A DNA stretch of 64,000 bases from Erinaceus europaeus (lineage: Eukaryota > Chordata > Mammalia > Eulipotyphla > Erinaceidae): assembly GCF_950295315.1 (NCBI RefSeq), contig NC_080179.1, forward strand, positions 69,096,615 through 69,160,614, in the 5' to 3' direction. Position numbers and translations under genes: made by a program. Shown here piece after piece: positions 9,470-21,225 of the stretch; positions within the stretch are counted from its first letter, which is position 1, and each line of letters opens with the position of its first letter. The notes under the pieces are model-generated. The model made no database searches. It was not told where the DNA came from and was given only the letters and a program-made list of their open reading frames with translations.

Positions 9470-10545
9470 AAGAATTTCAGTGGGACAAAGTACAGTTTTT
9501 GCCATAGCTGCTGATATTGGCAGTCAGGACCAACACTGCTGCCTGTTTTCTATTTTTTGGGCAGTTCTGCTTCTTAAGCAGCACCTCTGCTATCCAGCTT
9601 GTTGCTTGTTGATTTGGGAGAATGTCCCAGATTGTGTTGTGTGAGGAAGCTGATCCTTTGATAACCTTTGATTTCCCTGGACTGCAGCTGCTATTCTGTG
9701 TTCTGTTATTCTCAGAGTGGAGCAGATATGTAGCAAGAAATGTTCTGTAGTGTCTCCCACAGGAAGCAGAATACAAATGTGGATCTATGACCTGCTTCCT
9801 TTCAAAACACTTTTATCTACTTTGGGTGGTCAGGGTGAGCTTACTTCCACTACTAACTCTTTTCTTTCCCACTGACCTCTTGGCAAGAGGAACCTTAAGT
9901 GACCAGAAGATAACCAAAGCTTAACATTTCAATAGTCTTGATAGTCTTCAATAGTCTTCAATAGTCTTCCCCTCTGAACCTGCAGATTCTGGTGAAGTGG
10001 GTATGAGAGGACCAATGTCCAGACTGGGTCACTAGAGTGCTATTACTACAGTCAATTGATTTCTAACTTCCCTATTGTTATAGTTGGCTTAAATTTCTAT
10101 AGGAAGATGCCACATTTTCACAATTGCTATTTATGAGTGCTGTTGAAAAATGTTACCTTAGACTTCCTAAGTCTTTGTCATTGCTCCATAAAATTTGCAG
10201 CTTTTGGTCTGTGTGTAAAGCTTAAAGCTTGCCTCACATGCCCCTTGTTGTATGTCCTTAACTTTAAAATTTAGTCTTTGTTATGATGTTATTTTGTCTT
10301 GTGCTTGTGGATTAAATACTTAAGTAGTGGTCCTTGTTGCTATCTTAAGGAGAAAAAAAAATGAAAAAGTGGTAACTGGAATAGAGGCTGCCTTGGTTAG
10401 TGACTTTTCTTTCCATATTGAAAGGGGTCACATATATTCAATATGCCATGTGACTGGCTGGTCATGAGAACTAGTCCCGTATCTGGGACTCAGAATAGCT
10501 AGCTGTTAACGCAGGATGAGCATGCAATGGCTACAGTAGCTAGGA
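9470..10545. other. No recognisable gene or repeat
   Basis: AT-rich sequence with a short tandem repeat at 9943-9970 (three units of roughly AATAGTCTTC). The 99-codon minus-strand frame at 9477-9776 shows no domain or codon signature that I recognise. Confidence 0.45.
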
Positions 10546-10548
10546 CAG

Positions 10549-11090
10549 GTGTGTGTGTTTATTGGTGTTTTATGGAATTATAAGATAACAGGGATATTTC
10601 CACACTGTGTGTCCCCATTCCCTCCACTGGAAACTGCAGGAATTCTCCCAAGATCACAGGTATGGATTAACTATTATTTCTATATTTCTGTATACTTGGC
10701 CCTCCCCTCTTTTTTCCCTTATGGTCCTACTTCTCTTCTTCCCACCAGTGCCATTTTTGCTTTCCTTTCCAGGTCCTGAAGGAATTGGAGTTCAGAACCC
10801 CCTCTGGTCTGGTCATCTTCCCCTAACATTTCTCTCCCTGTGAGCATGGACCAAAATCACTGGGGGGGGGGGGGGGTTCAGGAGGTGGAAGGTCTGGCTT
10901 CTGTAATTGCTTCTCTTCTAGACATGTGAGTTGACAGGTCCATCCATACCCTCAACCTGTTTCTATCTTTCCCTAGCTGGGTAGGGCTCTGGAGAGGTGG
11001 GTTTTAAGGAAGCATTGGTGAGGAAATTTGCCCAGAGAAGTCAAGATGGAACCATAGTACCATCTGCAACTTGGTGGCTATGGCTTAGTG
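10549..11090 (-). mobile_element. LINE-1 3' end, older subfamily (antisense)
   Basis: GTGTCCCCATTCCCTCCAC, GGAATTGGAGTTCAGAACCC, GGCTTCTGTAATTGCTTCTC and CTGCAACTTGGTGGCTATGG parallel the copy at 55.9-56.8 kb. A run of about 16 G occurs at 10861-10876. Confidence 0.65.
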
Positions 11091-11187
11091 ATTCTCTGAA
11101 GAAATACTGGTTGTGTTTTTCTTCTAGTTTATCAGGAGAGTGATCTAGAGATCTGATCTAAATGAAAAAGCTCCTCTTTTTTTTTTG

Positions 11188-11400
11188 CCTCCACTATGAA
11201 TCCACTGCTCTTGTGGTTTTTTTTTTTTGTGTGTGTGTGTGTGTGTGTGTGGGTAGGACAGAGAGAAATTGAGAAAGGGATTAAAGGGATTATAGACAGA
11301 GACCTGCAGACTTACTTCACTGCTTGTAAAGTGCCCCCTCCCCTGCAGGTGGGGAGCTGGGGGCTCGAACTGGGATCCTTGCTAGTGTCCTTGTGGCTTT
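11188..11400 (-). mobile_element. SINE B-long (antisense) containing a (GT)n run
   Basis: ACTATGAATCCACTGCTC begins the antisense 3' block. A (GT)n run (about 11229-11250) replaces the A-rich linker, and CCCTGCAGGTGGGGAGC and GGGCTCGAACTGGGATCC complete the core and B-box. Confidence 0.75.
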
Positions 11401-11415
11401 TGTTTTGTTTTGTTT

Positions 11416-11745
11416 TTTGCCTCCAAGATTGTTTCTGGGGCTCAGTGCCTATACTATGAATCCACTGCTCCTGAAGGCCATTTTTCCCATTTTGTTGGCC
11501 TTGTTGTTGCCTTTGTTGTAGTTATTATTGCTGTCATAACTATTGTTGTTGGATAGGACAGAGAGAAATTGAGAGAGGAGGGGAAGACAGAGAGAAGGAG
11601 AGAAAGATAGACACCTGCAGACCTGCTTCACCGCCTGCAGAGTGACCCCCTGTAAGTGGGGATCTGGGGGCTCGAACCGGGATCCTTACACCGGTCCTTG
11701 TGCTCTGCACCATGTATGCTTAACCTGCCGCGTTACCTCTCCCTC
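11416..11745 (-). mobile_element. SINE family A/B composite (antisense)
   Basis: The B-long 3' block (CTATGAATCCACTGCTCC) is followed by the A-type linker (GTTGTAGTTATTATTGCTG), then AGACCTGCTTCACCGCCTG and CTCGAACCGGGATCC. It is either a composite or an A copy inserted next to a B tail. Confidence 0.7.
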
Positions 11746-11749
11746 TCCT

Positions 11750-13100
11750 TTCCCTTCTCAATTTCTATTTAAATAAGTAAACATTAACAATAAATAATTA
11801 CATTTTTAAAAAGAAATAACTGGGTGAAACATTGCATCTGTTGATCTCTTGCCTCTTCTGTAGGGTAGGCACTTTGATGGGTGTATAGATCTTTACAAAG
11901 ATCTTTACCATACGTATCCATTCACAAAGACCCATGTACATGCCTTTCCCCTGTACATCCTTAGCCTTGATCCTGTGGTCATTAATCCAAACCACTGAAC
12001 ACACTATCCATGGGCCCATGCATATTCCTAGGCAATGTCTCTTTTCAAACTAAGTGGATGACCAGGCACACCATCCAAAACTATTATCAGTGAAATGACT
12101 GGGCCTCCTCGAAGAAACCCTGCCTCATATTTTGTATCCTTATTCTGCTCAAACACATTTATTACTCTGCCTTACCTTTTTTCTTCTCCCATCAATTGGT
12201 AGTTAAGTATCCCCAGTACAACTGCAGATTTAAAGGAGGGACATCAGAGGTCAATGACACAAGAATCGGGATAACTAGTTCTATAGCTTACCTGTCCCCT
12301 TGGCCATACATAGGTCAGCTCCAAATACACCCCTTCCATCTTATGATAAGTTATTGATGGGTTCATTTGTTCTATGGTTTAGTAGATTCAAAGAAAATCA
12401 ACTTATTGTGGGCAGTTCTGGCCAGTTACTTGTCTATGACGTCTGAAACTATTCCAGAGTTGTTTCCTGTATGCTGTACAGCCTTCTGCTTGAATCAGTG
12501 TGCTTTTTCTCAAGAACACCAGAGATACCTACTGATTCTTCTACTGGGGCTTGTAAAAACCTCATAGTGCTTTTGTTTTGTTGTTGTTAGTTTGTTGTTT
12601 TGTTTTCACCACCGATATGTTTAATACCATGAGTTCTGCTGGCTTCTATTTGCAGACCTCTGATACTATAGCCAGGACCTGCTGCAGGATCCTTTTCTAC
12701 TCTCTGTCCCACTCAAAACTTGAGGTTTTTCATGCCACTTAGTAAATGGGTAGAGAATTCCCTGGTAAAGAAATATGCTGTACTCAGATTTAATGTAGGC
12801 TACCAGATATCTTTTTTATTGGTGAAAAAATAAGACTAAGTTCTTTGTTTTTTATGTTGTATTGGATACACTGGCCATGACTAAAGCTATTGAACCCTAA
12901 AAATAATCCCTGATATGATATGTTCCTGAAACTTTGTAGGGTTTATTTTCTACTTTCTTTAGTGCATCTGACTCACCAAGTTCTCTAATATATGGTCCAC
13001 TTCTTAGCCTCTTAATAAAATTAACATGATTTCCTTGATGTGGCATATCAGTGTGACAGTCTCTGAGTTAGTCACATGATCAAGTCCCTTTAAGACTACA
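11750..13100. other. Unrecognised AT-rich sequence; 12360-13090 may be an ancient ERVL-like relic
   Basis: No gene is recognised. The minus-strand reading of 12640-12760 (GTGGCATGAAAAACCTCAAG, then GGATCCTGCAGCAGGTCC) reminded me of the internal region of old ERVL-type elements. This is memory only and weak. All frames are broken. Confidence 0.2.
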
Positions 13101-13103
13101 TAG

Positions 13104-13372
13104 TTGGGGGCCGGGAGGTAACTTGCTGTGTATAACACACACTTTATAATGTGCGAGAACCTGGTTGAAGCCCCATATAGGAACACCAGGCCAGAGGGAG
13201 CTTCATGACAGTGGAATGGTGATATGATATCTCTCCTCTTTCTCTTTGTGTCCTTCTCTGCCTCTCACCCTTTATCTGGGGGAAAAGAGAGTATTCCTGG
13301 AGTGGTGGAATCTTATTATAGGTGTGAAATCACAGCAAGCCCTGGTGACCAATAGCAAGAAAAAAAAAAGAT
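13104..13372 (+). mobile_element. SINE family B, divergent long copy
   Basis: GGGAGGTAACTTGCTGTG, ATGTGCGAGAACCTGGTTG, CCAGAGGGAGCTTCATGAC, a CT-rich body and a 3' GTGGTGGAATC block ending in an A-run form a diverged B-like SINE. Confidence 0.5.
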
Positions 13373-13586
13373 TGCATAGCTGCTAGTGAGTAAACATTAC
13401 AGCTTTCATGCTTGTCTATATTTCTACACACACATTTTAAATTTTGCCTTGTCTCCTGACGCCCAAAGAATATTAAACTGGGGACCAATCACATATTACC
13501 TTCAGGAATAGTTCAAACTAGGTCTTGTCATGTAGACCCTCTGGAGAAAGATAACATTGCTTAGCAATGTTATTTTAAAGGTCTTC

Positions 13587-13587
<1 letters not shown>

Positions 13588-13631
<44 letters not shown>

Positions 13632-13650
13632 TTTTTCTTTCTTTCTTTCA
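13588..13650. repeat. (CTTT)n microsatellite
   Basis: About 15 CTTT units interrupted once by a longer T-run. The Lys/Glu-rich frames on the other strand are artefacts of the repeat. Confidence 0.95.
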
Positions 13651-13734
13651 CCAGGGCTATGTCTGTGACTTGATGCCTGAGTAATGGATCTACCATGATG
13701 GCCATTTTTTTCCTGTTTTATTTTTTTTCTTAGA

Positions 13735-13968
13735 TATTTATTTATTCCCTTTTGTTGCCCTTGTTGTTTTATTGTTGTAATTATTATCATTGTTATAGAT
13801 GTCATTGTTGTTGGATAGGACAGAGAGAAATGGAGAGAGAAGGGGAAGACAGAGAAGGGGAGAGAAAGATAGGCACCTGCAAACCTGCTTCACCGCCTGT
13901 GAAACGACCCTCTCCCCCCACCGCAGGTGGGGAGCTGGGGGCTCAAACCCCGGGCTCCTTACTCTGCT
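13735..13968 (-). mobile_element. SINE family A, 5'-truncated (antisense)
   Basis: CCTTTTGTTGCCCTTGTTG, the GTTGGATAGGACAGAGAG linker, AACCTGCTTCACCGCCTG and GCTCAAACCCCGGGC are present. The antisense head is absent. Confidence 0.8.
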
Positions 13969-14044
13969 ATTTTAATTTTTTAATTATGATTGAAGCAGAG
14001 AGAAATAGGACTAGAAGAGGCGAACAAAGGAGACAGAAAAGAAA

Positions 14045-14262
14045 AACCAGGGCTGGGTGGTTACACACCCAGTCGAATGCACATGTTACAATGTGCAAAG
14101 ACGTGGGTTCAAGTCCTCAGTCCCCACCTGCAGGAGGAAAACTTCACAAGTGGAGAAGCAATGCTTCAGGTGTCTCTCTGTCTCTCATCCTTTCTATCTC
14201 CCCTTCCATTCAATTTATGGCTCTCTCTATCCAATAAGTAAATAAAGAGATTAAAAAATAGG
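14045..14262 (+). mobile_element. SINE family B
   Basis: GGGCTGGGTGGTTACACACC, ATGCACATGTTACAATGTGC, GGTTCAAGTCC, the CCCCACCTGCAGGAGG core and a CCAATAAGTAAATAAAG tail. Confidence 0.82.
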
Positions 14263-14299
14263 GAAAAAAATCTTTTCAAAAAAAGAAAGAAGAAAACAG

Positions 14300-14425
14300 A
14301 AATGCCTGCAGCCTGTAACACTGCTTGTGAAACTTAGCCCCCCACCCCACCACCACCTCCCGTAGATGGGAATTGGGGGCTTGAATCTGGGCCCTCGGTA
14401 TGATACCTTCTGCGCTTCCCAGGTC
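14300..14425 (-). mobile_element. SINE fragment (antisense, A/B type)
   Basis: GCAGCCTGTAACACTGCTTG, then GGGGGCTTGAATCTGGGCCC, gives the reverse complement of a SINE core and B-box. It is heavily decayed. Confidence 0.45.
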
Positions 14426-14429
14426 GCAT

Positions 14430-15010
14430 TATTAGCCTTATGATAGAGAGTAGACGACTAACACTGTCCTGGGTCCAGTCTATCAACCTTATAAATGCAA
14501 ACAGCTTGGGGCCTCCCTCCCTGACAGTGAGGAGGAAATCACATCCCACAGACCAACATCCACATACCGTGCGTGGTATTCTATTACTTGCCTTAGCAAA
14601 GATACCGCATGGAGCATAGCAGCTGTGACAAAGAACCGTAGGGTTCTTCAGTGAGTTTACAGAATGTCCCCAGTATCACTTCCTTCCTTTGACAAAGACA
14701 CCACAGGTAGCATTGCAGCTGTAATGGAGAATCCCGCTTCATCATTTCCTCTTTAGGGAAATGCTAGAGAGTTAGATTGGCATATGCTGAGAACTGGTCT
14801 CATTGCCTCCTTGAGGGCCTTACAGATGCCACTTCATTCTCCCAATATGAGATTTTGATTTTCTTTCCAACAATTGGGAATATGGAAGGTAGTTTCTGAT
14901 AATTTCTCTTGACCTCTTTATAATAATAGCTCTTGTTCCCTCTGATCAAAAGAACCAGTATAGGGATAATGTCCTGTGGACAAACCATTCTAATTATCCA
15001 TTCAACTTCT
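14430..15010. other. Unrecognised; contains two diverged copies of a ~40-bp motif
   Basis: AAAGATACCGCATGGAGCATAGCAGCTGTGAC (14599-14630, written as two overlapping parts of a motif) and AAAGACACCACAGGTAGC...GCAGCTGTAATG (14693 onward) are similar and about 95 bases apart. No gene or family is recognised. Confidence 0.3.
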
Positions 15011-15017
15011 TAGAAAT

Positions 15018-15368
15018 AACCTCTGGACAGACAACCCCACCAATGTGTCCTGGAGCTCCGATTCCCCAGAACCCTGCCCCACTAGGGAAAGAGAGAGGCA
15101 GGCTGGGAGTATGGATTGACCTGTCAACACCCATGTTCAGTGGGGAAGCAATTACAGAAGCCAGACCTTCCACCTTCTGCACCCCAAAATGACCTTGGGT
15201 CCATATTCCCAGAGGGTTAACGAATAGGAAAGCTATCAGGGGAGGGGATGGGATACGGAGTTCTGGTGGTGGGAATTGTGTGGAGTTGTGCCCCTCTTAT
15301 CCTATGGTTTTGTCAGTGTTTCCTTTTTATAAATAAAATAAAATAATGAAATATAAAAAAAAATAAAA
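15018..15368 (+). mobile_element. LINE-1 3' end (sense)
   Basis: CCAATGTGTCCTGGAGCTCC, GGGAAGCAATTACAGAAGCC, GGTGGGAATTGTGTGGAG and TTTTATAAATAAAATAAAAT are the last ~350 bases of the same 3' UTR as at 5.3-6.2 kb. Confidence 0.82.
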
Positions 15369-16220
15369 CAAACAGAGCTCTAACGATGAAGGTCAGTGGA
15401 ATCAGCATAGACATGCGACCTGGTCTTAATTCAGGACTCCACTTACTTAATTTCCATCTCTGCTATCCCCAACTTTAACAGGAGTTCTTCATGATTGTCC
15501 TATATATTAAAGTCATCTAAAGATACCTGACTGATAGTCTTGAATATCTGAGTACTCATTTGTTTCCATCGAACACTTACTCCAAATAGCCCGAAGTTCC
15601 TGGAAGAAGGACTGAGATGTCAGGATGATTCAGGGTCTTTCTTTAGATTAAGTGCTAAAGGACTGAATCTCTCCTTCCGTCAATAAGTCCTGTGTCTGAA
15701 AGAGTGGCTCATTTTCAGGAAGCTGCCAGGGTATCATGACTTTTTATTGGGTTGTCTAGCCTCGGTTTCTGGTTATTAAGACTTAATACCTTTTGAGTGT
15801 TTATGCAGTACTCTTTAAAAATATATATTCCTTGTGTCCTATCCCTGGAACATCTTGTCCTTGTTCTAACCATATTCACAGCTCTCTCTTGTTCAGTCCC
15901 TTGGTTGCTTGCCACTCTAACCTTGATGCTGATTATGACCATTTCATTCATCTTGACTCTAATGGTTATGCACTGGCTCTTGACCTCTACTAATTCATAG
16001 CCCATAAGCCAATAGTTCCCAAACTCTGCAGCCTTTTAGATTTATTCATTAAGTATTTAAAAGTGCTTGTGTCCATTTTGTGATGAAGCCACTATATATG
16101 GGGTGGGTTCAGGCATCAACAGTTGTTACACATCCCTGCAGGCAGCACTGGGTGCTCAATGCTGTGATGCACAGTGTTCTCGCGGAGCTCATTTCTGTAA
16201 CAGTATCTCCAGTGAAATTC
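15369..16220. other. No recognisable gene or repeat
   Basis: AT-rich sequence with overlapping short frames at 15715-16005 on both strands and no family signature. Confidence 0.45.
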
Positions 16221-16221
16221 A

Positions 16222-16465
16222 CAGTGTTGGGGCTGGGTGGTTGCACACCTGGTTAATGTACACATTACAGTGCATAAGGACCGAGGTTCAAATCCCTGGT
16301 CCCCAACTGCAAGGGGAAAGCTTCACAAGTGGTGAAATAATGATTCAAATCTCTCTCTCTCTCTCTCAATCTCTCTCTCTCTCAATCTCTCACTCTCTCT
16401 CTCTCTGCCTCTTCCCTTTCAATTGTTCTTTGTCTCTATCTAAAATAAGTAAAACAATAAAATAA
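16222..16465 (+). mobile_element. SINE family B with (CT)n expansion
   Basis: GGGGCTGGGTGGTTGCACAC, TACACATTACAGTGCATAAG, GGTTCAAATCCC, an expanded CT run (16350-16406) and a TAAAATAAGTAAAAC tail. Confidence 0.82.
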
Positions 16466-16469
16466 TATA

Positions 16470-17530
16470 AGGAAGTTATTGATGTTACCAGTACCTTGCT
16501 TATAATCACATCCTATTACTTCACTATGTGGGATGTTTCTCTTTGTCCTCTCATCAGAGGACAAAGTATAAACAGCTGCTTGGTTTTTAAGCCTCTCATA
16601 GAATATCCACTTGTCAGGCCTGTTGATTCATCCTACCACCCACAACAGCTGTACCAAAATTTCTGTTCTACTTAGTGTGGTCATCAGTTTAGTTTACCTT
16701 CTAAGGACTGTTCTGAAAGCACGCTTTAGATGCTGCTTTTCTGGGGAAAAGCATAGGATTCACCTTCAGAATTCCATTTTTTTTGTTTTGTTTTCTTCCT
16801 AGGGCTATCCTTGGGACCTTGGAACCTTCTTGGGTGGGGTTTCTTGGGAAGGAGACTCTGATGGGGAACCTTGTGTTTAGGAAACTCAATGTAGTGTTCT
16901 CAGAGGCAGCACCTGTGAACAAATAAAGGGAGTGTGGCTTAGCAGATATTAACCCAGGATACAGTTGCAAGGAAGACCTTAATTCCTTGGATGGAGACTT
17001 TGGGGCCCAAACTGGTCTTATAAGGTTGGGATGACACATAAGTTCAGATTTGATGTCCCCAGAAAGAAGCCTTTCCCTCTGGAAAATGCTCAACCCTAGA
17101 AGTGAAGCTCAGTTGACAATGGTCTTTGCAGCAGAGGAGAACAAGTAAGTGAACTTGAAAGGGTGGTCAACCAGCCATCATTTGGACTTTGGTGGACAAG
17201 AAATATTAGAAGCCATCTTGAATAATTTTCTTGGCATTGTGGCTTTTATACTATGGACACAAGGCAAATGCAAGATTTGTAATATACCATACTGTTCTTG
17301 TTTTCTTGGTTTTTTTTCTCACTTTGGTTAGGGGTGCATGCATAGGTGTTATGTGCAGGTATGCAGTGTACTGTGAACACAGGAGTATGTGGGAATGACA
17401 ATCATTATTCAGTGCTACACTGAAATCACTAGGTAAAGATGTTTTAGTTTTTCTATGGTTAGGCAAAAGGTATATATTTAATTTACGTAATGGCTATCTA
17501 GCTAAAACATGTAAGCAAGAATCACATTCT
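16470..17530. other. No recognisable gene; 130-codon minus-strand frame not supported
   Basis: The minus-strand frame 16701-17093 is the longest here. It lacks a recognisable domain, repeats or conserved motif, and there is no convincing splice context. Confidence 0.4.
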
Positions 17531-17542
17531 GAAACAATCATT

Positions 17543-17808
17543 TTGGGAGTCGGGTGGTAGCGCAGAGGGTTAAGCGCACGAGGAACAAAGTGCAAGGACC
17601 AGCATAAGGATCCCAGTTCGAGCCCCGTGTGCTCCCCACCTGCAGGGGAGTCACTTCACAGGTGGTGAAGCAGGTCTGCAGGTGTCTGTCTTTCTCTTCT
17701 CTCCTCTCTCCATTTCTCTCTGTCATATCCAACAACCACGACAGTAATAACTACAACAATAAAACCACAAGAGCAACAAAAGGAAATAAATAAATATTTT
17801 TTAAAAAA
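17543..17808 (+). mobile_element. SINE family A, full length with target-site duplication
   Basis: The full head GGGAGTCGGGTGGTAGCGC, core and tail are flanked by GAAACAATCATT at 17531-17542 and 17809-17820 (12 bp, exact). Confidence 0.92.
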
Positions 17809-17820
17809 GAAACAATCATT

Positions 17821-18805
17821 CTTACTGTCCAAAAAGTAATTGCCTTCCCTAAGTAGGGGACCAGAGCAAACCAAACAGAGAAGCAGAAAATAGAATGCTT
17901 TTAGTACATGTCAACTGCACTGCAGGGGTAAAATCGAAGGCATCCTCAGCTCATTCCTATTCTCTATTCTACTCTCTCTGTTTCTGGAAAGCACATCCTG
18001 CACACTTGGAAAATTGAAAATCCATGGTCCAGCTTTAAGTTCCACCACTTCAGAATAGGTTTGAAAGCATGTAAATAAGTTTAAAAGGAGGTTTTAATTG
18101 GGAAGTGTTAGCAGTTGCTCCTTACTGTGAGTAAAGCAGATACAGATGCTTCTGACAACTGGCTGGGGCTGTCTGTCTGCCCTGTGAGAAGAGTGAAGAA
18201 GGGGGTTGCTTAGATAGTGAAGCAAAGGTTGGACTGGTGCCTAGGAGAAGAGTCTAACACCAGAGGGGCCTGCCTAAGAGAAAGGCAGAAGAAGAAGGGT
18301 GAGAAAGAAGCAGCTAAAAAAAGGCAGTTATCAGAAATTGTAACTGTCTAGGGTCATACGTAGAAATAAACTAATTTTTCTCTCTCCTTGCTCCTCCAGC
18401 ACCCCACATACAAGACAGTGTAATTGCTATTATCTTTCAGCCACAGTGGGGATTAAATAGGCCTTTATGGGATAATCGAAGATCTAACTACTACTTATTT
18501 GATCAAAATAGAGCCTGAGCTCCAAACCACCAATTTACAGATGTTTGTCAAAGGCATCAACAGGGGAGGGACTTTGCAGAATGTCGCTCTTTCATTGACT
18601 CACATGCTAGAAATCTTGAGAATACCCTCAGATTGAGAGCCCGATGTGAGATGACAAGGTCTTTTGCTTTGAGCCTCAAATACATGATTCATGAATGATG
18701 TTCTATCAACAACTCAGAACAATAGAAGGATAACTTATTAAATAAATCTAGTGATGACAACTGGTATTTGCAGACGTATGATGTAATTCATAAGAAGGGA
18801 ACTAT
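17821..18805. other. No recognisable gene or repeat
   Basis: Mixed composition with no SINE or L1 signature. No open frame of note was found here. Confidence 0.45.
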
Positions 18806-18809
18806 ATAT

Positions 18810-19100
18810 TTTTTCTTCCTCCAAGGTTATTGCTGGGGCTCGGTGTAGGCACTACGAATCCACTGCTCCTGGAGGCCTTTTCTCCCCCCTCCCCCATTTT
18901 ATTGGATAGGGCAGAGAGAAATTGAGAGCGGAGAGGGAGATAGAGAGGGAAAGGGAATGAGAGACACCTGCAGACCTGCTTCAACACTCGTGAAGGTCCC
19001 CTCTGCAGGTGGGGAGCCCAGTGTTCAAACACAGATGCTTGCGTGGGTCCTTGCACTTAGTACTATACCCATAACCGGACATGCCATCAACTGCACCCCC
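18810..19100 (-). mobile_element. SINE family B-long (antisense)
   Basis: GGTTATTGCTGGGGCTCGGTG, CTACGAATCCACTGCTCC, ATTGGATAGGGCAGAGAG, AGACCTGCTTCAACACTC and GGTCCTTGCACTTAG follow the antisense order of the long B form. Confidence 0.8.
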
Positions 19101-19127
19101 AGAAGGGAACATCACTGATTAAAAGTC

Positions 19128-19425
19128 TTCTCGGTGGGTGCTGTGTAGTGGCAAGTCCAGTTGAGTGCATTACTGTGAAAAGGACCCGAGTTCCGGCCCC
19201 TGCTCCCCACTTGGGGAGGGGAGAAGCCTCATGAGCAGTGAAGCAGGTCTTTAGGTGTCGATTTTTCTCCCCTCCCCCAACTCAGCTCTCCCCTCTCAAT
19301 TTTTCTCTGTCCTATCAAATACAAATAGAAAAAAAAGAAAAAATATATGAGCACCAGGAACACTGGCTTCATAGCCCCGGCAATAAACATGGTGTCAATA
19401 TAGTAATAAAATATAAAGAAACTGA
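19128..19425 (+). mobile_element. SINE family B-long (sense)
   Basis: This has a decayed head, CCCTGCTCCCCACTTGGGG, AGCAGTGAAGCAGGTC, CTCTGTCCTATCAAATAC, an A-rich linker and the 3' block CATAGCCCCGGCAATAAAC. It sits convergent to the copy at 18.8-19.1 kb. Confidence 0.75.
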
Positions 19426-19429
19426 ATAA

Positions 19430-20010
19430 GTAAATAAATCTTCTTGTTGGTTTTAAGAACTCGCCCCACTGCAAGTTCCAACACAACTCCTGAGAAATCC
19501 TAGGCTGTGGCATATTATCATCACCATGTCTAAAACTGAATTTTAAGTGTCTTTTTTTTCTTTTACTTTAACTTAGACACAGCCTTCCACAAAGGGTAAT
19601 TTACGTACAAGATTTGTGCAAGAGATTCTTCCAGGAAAGTGACTGAAGGGCAGTGGAGACAGTAAGACTATGACATGACTCAGAAAGAAACATTTGGACA
19701 AAGTTACACAGGAGGATTCCACTGCCTCCAAATTCTTTCAAGAATGTAGAGACTCTTTCCATAGCATGTAAGGGAGACAACTGAGCCATTTTCTTTGGGG
19801 CATCACAAGGAATTGTAGCCCTATGAGACTGGAAGTCTTGAAAGAACAAGTTACACTTGGAAATCTGATCTTTGCGTATTGAGTTTTCAGCATTAAACTG
19901 TTTCATGCTGATTATACAGTTCCCATTTTTTCCACTCACATTTTTCCCAAACCCCAGCTGAATGGGTTGTTACTGTTAATTAGTATGGGAGCTTGCTTGG
20001 AATTTAAGAA
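19430..20010. other. No recognisable gene; 112-codon minus-strand frame of unknown status
   Basis: The minus-strand frame 19601-19939 begins with Met and has mixed composition. No domain, signal peptide or membrane segment is apparent and no homologue came to mind. It is listed as unexplained sequence, not as a gene. Confidence 0.35.
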
Positions 20011-20011
20011 T

Positions 20012-20199
20012 GTCCTCTACCCCCTGCACTCTACTATTCTCCTCACACCATCTGATGAGACTCTACATATCTTTGCAATTGATTTTATACCTAGCACTTC
20101 ATGCTGTGCAGGTTCAGTGTGCTGGGAGGCAGCCCAGACTAGGAAACACAGCCCAAAGTCTGGAACCAAACAGCTGGACTCTCTTGTCTCCACACAGAA
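20012..20199 (+). repeat. Inverted duplication, copy 1
   Basis: The segment including CACTTCATGCTGTGCAGG, GTGCTGGGAGGCAGCCCAG and GGACTCTCTTGTCTCCACAC recurs inverted at 22251-22418. Homology stops at 20199/22251, inside a MIR element. Confidence 0.75.
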
Positions 20200-20340
20200 G
20201 CTGTGACATCTTGAACAACTTAGTTAACCTCTCTATGCCTCAGACAAGCCCGTCTGTAAAAGGAGACTCATAGCAACACAACTTATATTTGTGGTCAGGA
20301 CTATATGAGTAGCAGCCACAAAACACTTAATATATTCACT
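20150..20340 (+). mobile_element. MIR element (sense)
   Basis: GAAGCTGTGACATCTTGAAC, TTAACCTCTCTATGCCTCAG and GTCTGTAAAAGGAGACTC match the MIR core order of 'tgtgaccttgggcaa, ttaacctctctgtgcctcag, tctgtaaaatggggata'. Confidence 0.75.
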
Positions 20341-20407
20341 CACTGTCACCACAAAGTAGAAGCTTTATGGAGTTATTTATAGAATAGATATAAAAAGAAG
20401 GCGGGGG

Positions 20408-20590
20408 GGGGGCTGGCGACACAAAGTATTTACTTCACTTGGATAGTGTGCTGCTTTGCAGCATGGCCATCAACCTACCGCCCACCATGTTGATGTGAGT
20501 TTTGGTACCACTGTCTGTCTGTGTTTCTCTCTTTGTATCTCTCTCTTTGCCTCTTGGTCTCACTCTTCCTATCTGAAAAGGTGAAAAGAG
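20408..20590 (+). mobile_element. SINE family C (tRNA-like)
   Basis: A G-run is followed by GGGGCTGGCGACACAAAG, CTGCTTTGCAGCATGGCC, a TGATGTGAGTTTTGG box and a CT-rich body ending CTATCTGAAAAGG. The body is related to the copies at 24.07 and 29.34 kb. Confidence 0.5.
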
Positions 20591-20969
20591 CAGGAAAAAT
20601 TGCTGAGTTCCAAGGATTGTTTTCTGTCTCTATGAAAACAAAGACTGCACATATAGGTAAACTCACACATATGTTAATTGGGCTGGTGATCTCTGAAGTC
20701 CAGGGCCACACCTTCCCACAGCTGTCCTGGCAGGGCTCCAAGCTGCTTGAGCAGTAGGCAGATCACTGCTATGTGAAGATAAAAGTAGCTTGGTTGCAGA
20801 CGGTGGGTTTTGTTCTTGTAGAATGTGCAGGGAAATAACATTATTTATTATGATCCATGACTCTAGAGAGGTTAAGGGAGAGAATCATATTGTCCTTAGA
20901 TATCAAGAGGGACATGATTTCAAATATATTATTCATCTATTTATAGGTAACATGCACTAGCGGGCTCAA

Positions 20970-21225
20970 TTAATAAGAATGGAGAGGAGAGGAGATGAGA
21001 GGAGGACAGGGTAAGGTAGGGGAGGGGAGGGTAGGATAGGACAGAATACAATAGAATAGAATAGAATAGAATAGGAGGAGGGGAGGGTAGGATAGGACAG
21101 AATACAATAGAATAGAATAGGAGGAGGGGAAGGGCAAGGATAGGAGAGGAGAAGGAAAGGGAGGGAAGGGGAAGGGAGCAGAGGGGAGGAGAGGGGAAGG
21201 GAAGGGAGAGGAAGGCAAGGACAGT
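20970..21225. repeat. GA-rich minisatellite with 56-bp tandem unit
   Basis: GGGAGGGTAGGATAGGACAG followed by AATACAATAGAATAG occurs twice with a 56-base period (about 21028 and 21084). It is embedded in GGGGA/GGAAG-rich sequence. The long Pro/Ser frame on the minus strand is an artefact. Confidence 0.9.

Noticed and set aside
12360..13090. ERVL-type internal sequence
   Set aside because: The resemblance is from memory only and no readable pol motif remains. A Dfam search would decide it.
13752..14245. 161-codon plus-strand frame
   Set aside because: It runs across an antisense SINE A and a sense SINE B; the peptide is SINE-derived.
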